The notes under the pieces were generated by a model, which saw only the letters and a program-made list of their open reading frames with translations, did not search any database and was not told the origin of the DNA. A stretch of DNA of 12,078 bases from Physocladia obscura (Eukaryota; Chytridiomycota; Chytridiomycetes; Chytridiales; Chytriomycetaceae): positions 1 to 12,078 of the forward strand of contig JADGJH010001080.1 of the NCBI GenBank assembly GCA_027596945.1, in the 5' to 3' direction. Positions 1-7,922 of this stretch are shown here, piece by piece. The position numbers and the translations under genes are program-made. Within the stretch, counting starts at the first letter, position 1; every line of letters begins with the position of its first letter.

Positions 1-1422
1 TTTTTGCACTGCTCTATGATTGTTGGGAGCTTCAAGATGTCCAAGCACCGTTTTCAATCTTAGCAAAAGCAGCTACTTTATCAGGGCAAAATGATGCACA
101 TTTTGCTATTGTTGGAGAGCTGGGAAGCAAGCGTAAAGCACCCCTGCGATCATCAGCACATTTTCCGGTGTATCCCGATTTTAACTTCGAAAATTGCCCA
201 CAAATTGATGTGCTTGTGATCCCTGGCGGGTATGGTAAGTGTTTCTTGCATTACAAGAGAATTAAAAAATAATAACTACATCGTGTCTTGAAATATTTCA
301 GGGTCATTGCTTGCAGTTAGAAATTTTCGTATTATCGAGTTTCTGAAACAGCAGGCCATATCAGCGAAATATGTGGTATCTGTTTGCACTGGATCTTCAC
401 TGCTTGCTGTTGCTGGCCTTTTGGATGGAAAGCGTGCAACAACAAACAAAGCATGGTTTGAACAACAAACTTGGTACTCTGAAAAAACAGAGTGGATATG
501 GAACGCACGTTGGGTCCATGAAGAAGGATCAAATATTATTACAGCTTCTGGCGTCTCAGCAGGACAAGATATGGGAATATATTTAGCGGGCCTTTTATTT
601 GGAGAGCAAGTCCACAAGTCGCTATGTATGTCGTTACAATATTCAATGCCCCTTACCCAATCGGATGATCCTTTTGCAAAAATTCTAAACCGAGATTGGA
701 CGCTCTGGAAAAAGTTCGGATTTAAAATGATGGAATTTTTTGCGTGCTATTTCGTGTATACAGAAATTCATCGTCCAATATCTGAATCGAAAAAATTAGG
801 CAAGGTAGTCACATTATTAGGCGATGGGTGGGATGCACTTGACCTTGCAGGAGTTTTGGAGGCTGCTTGTGCGCTACATTCCTCCTATAAAATGCAGCTT
901 GTGTCGCTCAATGAAGAGCATCTTATCGTTAAAGGCGGAGACTCTCAGTCAAAATTTTTGCACCAGTTTATCAATGTTGAATGTGATGTGCTCATGGATT
1001 GGGTTGGTGATGGAGCAAAAAGCGGGACTTTGTGGGGAAATTTGCCTGTCTCAATTATATTTGTTCCTTCCCTTCCGTCATCTCAGGCAGAGCTCGCTTG
1101 TCGCTTGGTCAAGAGATTGCAATATTTGCTTGAAATGGGGAAAATCGGCCGGATTTTAACATGCGGACGAACAATCTTAAGACAAGCCGAGAACGAACTC
1201 AAATTAAACCTGCAACCGTTTTCTTTAGCAGAAGCTGTTGATAAAGTTGGAAGCTGGGGAAAATTTTCTGAACAGTGGATTCACGCAGAAACAGGGATTT
1301 CTGGAATTCCAGCATTCTTGACGTTTGTTCAGGAAATTGCGGGTAGTGATGTTGTGATACGTGGAGGACAAGGCATGGAAATCGATCCAAGACTAATGCC
1401 AGTTGGCATCGAGCTTAAATAA
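1..1422 (+). CDS. DJ-1/PfpI-family protein, two tandem domains, 5' end missing
   Basis: Partial spliced gene, open from the left edge (frame begins at base 3). Exon 1 runs to 234. A phase-1 intron (235-301, GTAAGT...TTTCAG) follows, and the last exon is 302-1422. The visible protein has 450 residues. The first domain is clear: strand 1 ALLYDCWELQDVQAPFSIL, then PGGYG across the splice joint, the nucleophile elbow VCTGSSLLA (Cys encoded at 385-387), AGLLDGKRATTNK, and ASGVSAGQDM. This is the pattern of the ThiJ/PfpI (class I glutamine amidotransferase-like) branch of the DJ-1 superfamily. From about 799 a second, weaker copy follows (VVTLLGDGWDALDLAGVLEA ... ILTCGRTIL ... QWIHAETGISGIPAF). Its elbow has Thr where the first domain has Cys. 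Family members include chaperones, glyoxalases and hydrolases; the activity here cannot be told. Only a few N-terminal residues are probably missing. Confidence 0.88.
235..301 (+). other. Intron of the DJ-1/PfpI-like gene
   Basis: 67-bp phase-1 intron with GTAAGT donor and TTTCAG acceptor. Removing it joins PGGY to GSLLAV in frame, restoring the family's PGG-x-G loop. Confidence 0.9.
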
Positions 1423-2033
1423 TTCTACGATTGTCCAGTTGTTTTTTACTTGCAACTTAATAAATTGTTGCATCGACCTTATTCAACATCTTATTGCAAA
1501 TTATATTAGCCGCACTAAAGGCCAGTGGCATTATTCAGCGTATTCCTTTAAACGTTACTCAAAATTAAACTATTCAAAATCCCGTAAATCAAAGGCGCAA
1601 CCATCAATCTTTCGCGTATCAATACGGGATAGAAATCTTTGTTCTTCTCTCAAAGCGTCGAATATCGGTCGAATAATACACTAATAACAGCTAACTATAC
1701 AACCAACATAGTAAAATATCGTCCAAAATACAAGCTCTCGAGGCGCGACGTACAATGCAACGAGATTTGAAAATACTATCAAATAGTGCATGTTATTGTG
1801 ATCAGCATATTTGCCCTGTTTGTATCCGTATTGCACTTCTTCAAAATTATCGTTAAATTTGTGTGAAAAATGGGATTTAGCTTCTAACTGTCACACAAAT
1901 TTGCAAATTTAACTTTTTTAGACAAATCCATTGTGGTGTCGAATTAAAGACCCCTATTGTTTTAAATCACAATGAGCAAAAAGGAAATTTTATCCGTTTT
2001 TAAACATGGGCAGTTACAAGATTATTAAAAATA
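1423..2033. other. Intergenic region between convergent genes
   Basis: AT-rich sequence after the DJ-1/PfpI-like stop and after the stop of the - strand coiled-coil gene. Apart from the AATAAA near the left end I see no convincing ORF, RNA gene or repeat. A 93-codon + strand frame overlapping the end of the DJ-1-like gene has no domain-like features. Confidence 0.6.
1459..1464 (+). promoter_or_regulatory. Candidate polyadenylation signal (AATAAA)
   Basis: AATAAA lies 37 bp after the stop of the DJ-1/PfpI-like gene. It is a plausible 3' end signal, from position and motif only. Confidence 0.4.
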
Positions 2034-2898
2034 TCAAGTGACAGTGACATCCCAGCCAGAAATTTTGATCATCACATTAACCAAGTCCAGCTGTGTGGCA
2101 GAAAGTCCCTTTCTTACATGAATTGCAAAGGCATCATTTCCAAGAATATGACTTGAATGAATACAGGCAGACTTTGAATTGAACAAACTGTGAATTTCGT
2201 CGGATACTGCTGTTTCTGACAATGATGTTGCCGCAGCAAACGGTGCAAATCGATCGGAAGATTCCGAAAAGTAAGCTTTCCATTTATCGATTCGAGATAC
2301 GTTTAAATTTCGAATTTTCTTGCAAAATCTTTGTTCGAACGTTTCTGAACATAACATGAAAAACCATTGGAAAATCAGAAAAAAAAACCAATTGGTTTTA
2401 CCAATCAAAAATCTGACAGACAGCATACTCTCCAAATGAGCTCGAGCAAAGACAGCCTTCTCGTATTTCAAATTTAACTCATTCATAAGTAATGTGTGGA
2501 CAGCTTTTGTTTCTGTGATGCGTTTGTCTTTTTCGGCAATAAGTTTTTCTTTTTCAGCAATGATTCTTTCGTTTTTTTTTGCGATATCTTCTTTTGATTT
2601 CAACAGCATGCGGCGGACTTTGATATCCACATTAGTGCTGAGAATTATCTTGAAATAACAGCAAGGATTAGCAAGTCGACGTGGGTTCAATTGTCCTAGT
2701 TTTTCAAACCTCGGTCATATTCTTATTGTTATCACTTGGTATTTGTGGGATGACTGAGGATGTATATGTTGCCTTGCGCCGCGTGGAGTTAGTCAAACAA
2801 GCTATTCTGATCCGTACAGGCGAAACACAGGTAGATTGATGAAAAGTGATAATTTCACGTGAGCTTATGACCAAAACCCTGACAAAATGGTGTGACAT
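2034..2898 (-). CDS. Unrecognised coiled-coil protein, three exons
   Basis: I do not recognise the family. The model has three exons: 2898-2710, 2648-2402 and 2344-2034. Introns are 61 bp (GTTTGA...TTCAAG, phase 0, with a GCTAAT branch-like site) and 57 bp (GTAAAA...TTCAG, phase 1). The joined frame gives 248 residues from an ATG at 2898. After a Ser/Thr/Arg-containing N-terminal stretch comes a highly charged helix with repeats of the type IIAEKEKLIAEKDKRITETK (about residues 80-110), a likely coiled coil. A C-terminal region with an aromatic WKAYFSESSDRFAPF segment follows, ending GLSATQLDLVNVMIKISGWD. No signal peptide or catalytic motif is apparent. Its start lies 75 bp below the EPL1 stop on the same strand. 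An unspliced reading also stays open from 2690 down to 2034, so the second splice is optional on coding grounds. Confidence 0.6.
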
Positions 2899-2939
2899 TC
2901 GTTTTCGAGCACCAAAAAAAAAAAAACAGTATCTTTATA

Positions 2940-2945
2940 TTTATT
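2940..2945 (-). promoter_or_regulatory. Candidate polyadenylation signal for EPL1 (AATAAA)
   Basis: On the - strand AATAAA lies 28 bp after the EPL1 stop, followed by a T-run. It sits inside the 75-bp gap before the next gene's ATG, so the two transcription units must be nearly abutting. Confidence 0.5.
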
Positions 2946-2973
2946 ACAAACACACAGACTCTCATACCCAGTG

Positions 2974-5900
2974 TTAACTATGCAACAATGCGCTTTGTTC
3001 GCCACCACCACCACTTGTTTCATTCGCACCTCCAGCCATTTCAATATTCGTATTACCACCAGCATTTCCAGTGGCCACAGCAGCAGCAGCATTCATATCA
3101 AATGCCGCCATCGCCACCTTCTGTTTCATCATCATCTGATACTGATATGCCATAAATTGCTGGCTTGTGACAGTCTGACCATTTGGCAATGTCACAATTC
3201 CGCCATTACCAAAGCCCACACCACCACTACCGCCACCACCAATATTTCCACCAGTTCCTCCTATTCCAGCCATCATATTGCTAACAGTTGCTCCCACACT
3301 ACCGTTATTTGCATTTGCATTCATTTGCGCTTGCGCCATCACCATACGTATTCGTTGGTGGGTGAGGTAGTATTGCTGTTGCATCAATTGTGGCAGGTTC
3401 TGGACTCCACCAACTGCTACTGCTTGACTCTGCAGTTGCCGAAACATCATTAGAAGTTGTGTGGGAGTTAGTTGTTGTTGTTGCGGCTGTTGTTGTTGCT
3501 GTTGTTGTTGTTGCTGTTGCTGGAGAAAAAGCTGCTGCTGTAATTGTAACTGCATATTGTTGTGACCATTTGCTGACATCATTGCCATTGCTTGCTGTCG
3601 AAGCATCAGCTGCTGGTGCGGTGGAAGCATATTGAATTGCGCGTGTGCGCTTGGATTGTTGTTGTTGAGAACAATAGGTGTTGTGCCGTTTCCGCCATTC
3701 AAATTTCCTGATATTGGTGTGTTTGGCGATAATGATGCTGGCCCTCCTGGAACAGCGACAGGCATTACAGCGGCAGTACCGGCGGTATTCGGTCCGTTTT
3801 GAAGTGGCGTTGCCGGTGTGGCAGTTCCGTTTTGTTGCGGTGTGTTTGTAGAATTTCCGCTGTTTGATTGTGTTTTAAATTGTTGGGCTTGCTGCGCCTG
3901 GGATCTGCTACTCTCGAGCATATTCTTGAGTTTTTGGGCGCGTTCATCAAGAACCGGTGGTGGCTTTTTCGGTGCTTTTGGCGCAGCTTTCTTTTTCGTG
4001 GCAACTGATGATGTCAGTCCATTGGAAGTTGAAGGTTCAGTACTTGCAACAGCTTGAGGCGTACTTCGTATGACCTCGTACGCAGGAATTGGTGCTTTAT
4101 TTGCAAGTGGATCCGCAGTTGGTTTAGGATTAATATGGTCTGGATATGTTGGCTTTGTGAGATAGTTCTGAATATCTTCACCAACTGGTGATAAATAAAA
4201 TGCCCGATATGCAACGTTTCTAGAATGGCAATGCATAAAACATCAGCTTATTAAATCAGTAATTAACCTCCATAATTCAAAATTACCGAAGAGTGTCTTC
4301 CATTTCAACAACAGTATCTTCAAATTCATGTTCTAAGGGTGATTCAAACTTCCAACGCTGTAATAGTTCATTATCTTCGTCAGTCGATATACGCTTTTCC
4401 TGCACTAGATCAAAGCGTCTGTCAAAGCACAACCGACCCCCACGACCGATTCTACGTCGACCATGAGATATGCATTGATGATGATTAAATGAATTATATT
4501 CCAATTTTCTTGTTGAAGTTGTTAAATCGGGCTCAGGTGTTGGAAGATGAGAGGTGCCAGCATGAAATATTGTGGCTGGAAGAAGAGATTCCCAAAATTT
4601 GTAACCCGGGCGAATTGGAGAGATGAACGGATCCTGATTAAAAGTTATGGTTCGTTACTTGTGAGGAGAAATAATAAGATATTTCAACAATGTACCTCAG
4701 TTAAATCGACAAATCTAGCCGCTTCATCATTGGCCTTCCGTTTTCTGACTTGTTCCGCGATCCTTGCCTCCTCAGATACAGAATCTATCGAGGACTTGAA
4801 ATCCAAAAGCTCAGTACTCGGGTTGCGAATCTTAATTTTGATTGAAGACGGTCTATGCCAAAAGCAAACAAGTAAAAGAGCATCAGGCAAAAGACCAACA
4901 AAAAGAAGAATATATAAATAAACATACTTGGAATCCTCTGCAGCACGCCGACTCTTCCTTTTTTTGTTTTCATCCGTATCTGGAACTCCGAAGGCCCTTT
5001 TCAATTTCCTCACCAAAGTTCTTTTTTCAAAGAATGCAGTATCCATCGTCAAAAGTTCCCGACGCACTTGTTCGCGTGACCCAACGTCTTCAAAAAGATT
5101 TCGTGCAGCAACAAGATCCGCATGTAGTTTTTTCAACTTATCAAGACTCACAAGGTCAATTCGTTTTGTGTGTTTCCGCTGTACCCGGATTTCGCGCTTG
5201 CGGAAGCAAATGTACGGATCGCTATCATCTTGCTTGGCGTTAGTAGTGATGTCATCTACACGTAGTGGAGCAGTGATTGGACGGCCTGGCGTCATGTTGG
5301 TGATTGGGTGGCGTTGGGCGGTATACCGTCGGCAAACCCAATAATGGAATATTTTTTCAAAATTGACGATGGAGGTAGAAAGAAGTAATGGCTCGTTTAA
5401 TTCAAAGAATCCGCGGGCTTCATCTAAGTTCGGAACGTCTGCCACATGCAACTAAGAAAAAAAGAGTTTAAAAAATGAAAAAAAATGAAAAAGACACATT
5501 TACTTACTCTTTCACTCCCAAACCGTTCAAATGTGTACATATAAATCTCAAACAGATCATCACTTGGAACTCCTTCAAGAACTTCAGCAAAACTGTCTCC
5601 ACTCTTGTGATCTTGTTCAGACTTCCACTTTAAAAGAAATGAGTCGTCAATTTCATCCAGACAGTACGGACAGCCAACATAATCATCCATCTGGGCACTA
5701 AATTTGACAAAGGTCTTGGGGATTTGATAAGTACGGGAGTAGAATTTTTCATAGCCGATGAAAGGCTGCGAAGCATCTGGAGTTGGGATCATTGTTGTGT
5801 TTTTTTCGACCCCAGCCAGGTTTGAATTCAAAGCAGCTTGCAAGTGATGTTCCTACAGATAATTAATTTAATTTCTAACTTGAAGAGGGAGGCGTTGTTT

Positions 5901-6084
5901 GTGAGGAGTTGAAGAATGGAGATTTGCGATGACTCACATCTTCCTCTTCCCTATCAACACCAGTCTTGATTGTGGTGGGGATGCCGCGACCCAACGTGAC
6001 TGTCTCGTCGAGGTCCTGGCACTCGAAATAACGCAGCACACACAGGCGGCGCTTGAAATCGACTTTGCGAGAGCGCAGAGCCAT
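2974..6084 (-). CDS. EPL1: Enhancer of polycomb-like protein, NuA4 histone acetyltransferase subunit
   Basis: Six exons: 6084-5938, 5852-5508, 5451-4928, 4852-4696, 4633-4287 and 4219-2974. All junctions are in phase and give 921 residues plus stop. The N-terminal EPcA region is recognisable: MALRSRKVDFKRRLCVLRYF at the start; EEEDEHHLQAAL formed exactly across the first splice; IPTPDASQPFIGYEKFY; FEKIFHYWVCRR; DPYICFRKREIRVQRKHTKR; and the basic helical stretch ending TAFFEKRTLVRKLKRAFG. In the family this part holds the acetyltransferase core (Esa1/Tip60, Eaf6, Yng2) on nucleosomes in the nucleus. The C-terminal half (exon 6) is low complexity: Ala/Lys/Pro-rich, Asn/Gly-rich, a polyglutamine run near residues 733-756, and Gly-rich segments. 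Human EPC1 is of similar length. Identity is secure; the splice calls rest on consensus sites and conserved joints. Confidence 0.93.
3471..3523 (-). repeat. CAA/CAG repeat coding a polyglutamine tract in EPL1
   Basis: Mixed CAA/CAG codons encode about 13 Gln, a Pro, then 4 more Gln. Codon mixing argues for a tolerated protein feature more than a pure slippage repeat. Shorter Gln-rich stretches flank it. Confidence 0.85.
4853..4927 (-). other. EPL1 intron 3, in frame and stop-free
   Basis: 75-bp phase-2 intron with GTATGT donor and GGCATAG acceptor. Its length is a multiple of three and it has no stop in the gene's frame, so retention would add 25 mostly hydrophobic residues (LYILLFVGLL, LLLVCFW) between DSK and PSS. 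Confidence 0.75.
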
Positions 6085-7036
6085 TAATAATTGTCACAAC
6101 GGGTGGTATTCAAAAAAAGAAAAAAGCAAAAAGGCTGATTTGAGGGTCGGGCTTAAGCGCTACGTGATCCTATGAGGGCAGCTGGTCGATTGGCGACGGC
6201 CACCGGAGATTTGGCTCAAGTTTGGGCGGAGTTCTTGGGTGACTGTTGTGCTGGGTGAATCTGGATTGCCCCCAAATTCACGTGTCTTCGGAAAATTTTC
6301 CGACAACACCCTTTCTTTCTGTTTCCATTCCCACTCTTTGCTTTTTTTTTGACTCTGAAAACATCCACCGCCCATTCTCTTCTTGCCCTTTGAGTCTTTG
6401 ACCTGTTGGTTTTGGGATATGCCAGTACTTTCATTTTCCAAAGCAAAAGCATCCACAAACACAAATTCCTCATCAAAATTTTTTTTTCGTACCTCCCTTT
6501 CTTTGTTGCACCAAGGATTCGTGTCCACTCTAACGAAGAAATTACCCCCAGAAAACGACAAGTCATCTATTTGATGTGTATATTGGCAGTAGTGCGCGCA
6601 AACGTATGTACAGTGCGGTAATATCATTACTTGGGCGATAACATAGGATCTATCCATAATGCCAAGATACCACCGTTCGCTCGATCGGAAAGTTTCGCAA
6701 GTACGACAGCAGCATAAGATAAAGAAGAGCTTAGGCGCGTATCAGTACGAGAGAGTGAGAAGAAGTTTGTCCGCGCCGTTTCTAATGATGGATTAAATGT
6801 GCGGATAAGGGATTTGACAGTGGTTCCAAAGTGCCCGCGCTGGTAGTTACCAGACTGTCTGAAAGGCGCAAAACTCAACGTGCTAATAGAGCGAGTCCGG
6901 ACGCTGCTGCACTCATGATGTCTTCAACAAAAGTTGCAGTTTGGACGGTGGTGGTAATGTCAGAGTTTCAACAAAAAATTATGAGAATTCAAATGACCTG
7001 ATTTGCCACACCACAGACAAGACATTCTTTCTTAAA
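6085..7036. other. Gap between EPL1 and the CCDC97-like gene
   Basis: 952 bp holding the EPL1 upstream region and the 3' flank of the CCDC97-like gene. Both strands have open stretches between about 6680 and 6950. The best, but weak, candidate gene is the - strand one listed separately. I see no tRNA-like or repeat structure here. Confidence 0.5.
6160..6899 (-). CDS. Possible spliced gene of unknown function, start not found
   Basis: Two open - strand stretches can be joined in frame. One runs down to 6671 and contains FAPFRQSGNYQRGHFGTTV and YAAVVLAKLSDRANG. The second runs 6566-6160 and contains DDLSFSGGNFFVRVDTNPW and DEEFVFVDAFALENESTG. The linking intron (6670-6567, GTATCT...AAATAG) keeps phase but lacks a clear branch site. 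The Arg/Ser-rich beginning with almost no acidic residues resembles a mitochondrial presequence. The frame has no ATG: an in-frame stop lies just upstream, near 6925, so a further 5' exon would be needed. The 3' part may contain another intron. The + strand in 6730-6980 also reads as plausible protein in two frames, so the coding strand is uncertain. Function unknown. Confidence 0.28.
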
Positions 7037-7891
7037 TTAATAATCATATTCATTGTTATTCACACTTCCCTGTGTTTCCCAAAGAACTTGCCACTCTGAT
7101 TTTGACCGCGGCACCAGCTTCTGAACACCATCTGCATTCTCAACTGACCCAGATTCATCAAAATATCGCTCCTCCGCTTCTTGTGAGACAACAGCAAGAT
7201 CATCGTAGTCGGGGTTATCATCTACGAATGAATAATCGAAGTATTCGACATCTTTTCCGTCCAAAAATCGCTCTTTCATGATTTTGACTAATTCCGCTCG
7301 CAACTGTTTCCTATCTGCTTCTGACACGTACTCGTCAGACCCACTCTGCTCCAATGAGTCTTCAGCACGTGGCATGTTACTACTTCGAGCAGTTAGAGTC
7401 AAATCAGGCGGTGGTGGCTGTGGATTTGAAATGCTACGAGTCAAGGCGCGCTGAATAACGCGGCGTTGTATCCGTAGCTGATAATCCATGCGGCCTTGTT
7501 CATCATCGCTCTCAAACTCTTCAGCATCAAACGCGAGTAGAAGCTCATTGTCCCTGTGAGATTGTAAGCAATTGTTGTTATACGTGGGATCATTGGAGGA
7601 GCCAGTGTAACCAGCAGAGCTAAGCGGAAGGGCGTCAAAAAAAGTTTGTTCGTCAATACTGTGGTAGATGCGATCAACAAGGCCCACTGCCGGCTCAAAG
7701 GGTTTGTTTCGTTCGTTTAGTGGAATGTGGCGCGCAACAAAATAGTCAAAGAGAGACGGATCGCGCGTACGCATCGCATGATCACTGAAATAGAATGCTG
7801 GGTCTGCTGTTGACACTGCTGCTGGATCTGAGTGAAGTTGGCCAAGGTACACAAATCGTCGGTTGCGTTTCGTTTGTTCGTCTTTTGCCAT
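7037..7891 (-). CDS. CCDC97-like (DUF2052) protein, predicted splicing-associated
   Basis: Single-exon gene of 284 residues from the ATG at 7891. Two conserved blocks of the CCDC97/DUF2052 family are visible. Near the N-terminus are [12 protein letters not shown] (residues 8-19) and [19 protein letters not shown] (34-52). The C-terminal signature is [20 protein letters not shown] (205-224), followed by [21 protein letters not shown] (225-245, five-residue acidic clusters around DY). The middle (about 95-180) is low complexity and contains PQPPPPD. Human CCDC97 has been found with the SF3b part of the U2 snRNP, so a nuclear role in splicing is likely by family; nothing enzymatic is visible. 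The gene is divergent from the SR factor gene, with 31 bp between the two ATGs. Confidence 0.85.
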   Translation of the reverse strand: MAKDEQTKRNRRFVYLGQLHSDPAAVSTADPAFYFSDHAMRTRDPSLFDYFVARHIPLNERNKPFEPAVGLVDRIYHSIDEQTFFDALPLSSAGYTGSSNDPTYNNNCLQSHRDNELLLAFDAEEFESDDEQGRMDYQLRIQRRVIQRALTRSISNPQPPPPDLTLTARSSNMPRAEDSLEQSGSDEYVSEADRKQLRAELVKIMKERFLDGKDVEYFDYSFVDDNPDYDDLAVVSQEAEERYFDESGSVENADGVQKLVPRSKSEWQVLWETQGSVNNNEYDY

Positions 7892-7922
7892 TTCAAGAAA
7901 ATCATAATTAGGTTGAGCAAAT
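7892..7922. promoter_or_regulatory. 31-bp divergent gap between CCDC97-like and SR genes
   Basis: The start codons of the two divergent genes are separated by only 31 bp of AT-rich sequence. Any promoter must therefore overlap the 5' parts of one or both genes, and the 5' UTRs must be very short or overlapping. No TATA-like element can be separated out. Confidence 0.6.

Noticed and set aside
1403..1684. 93-codon + strand ORF starting inside the DJ-1/PfpI-like gene
   Set aside because: It overlaps the end of a well-supported gene, lies mostly in AT-rich 3' sequence, and shows no protein-family pattern.
2971..3453. 160-codon + strand ORF rich in His, Thr and Ser
   Set aside because: It is the reverse of the Gln/Asn/Gly-rich EPL1 exon 6; repeats such as CAA/CAG leave all frames open.
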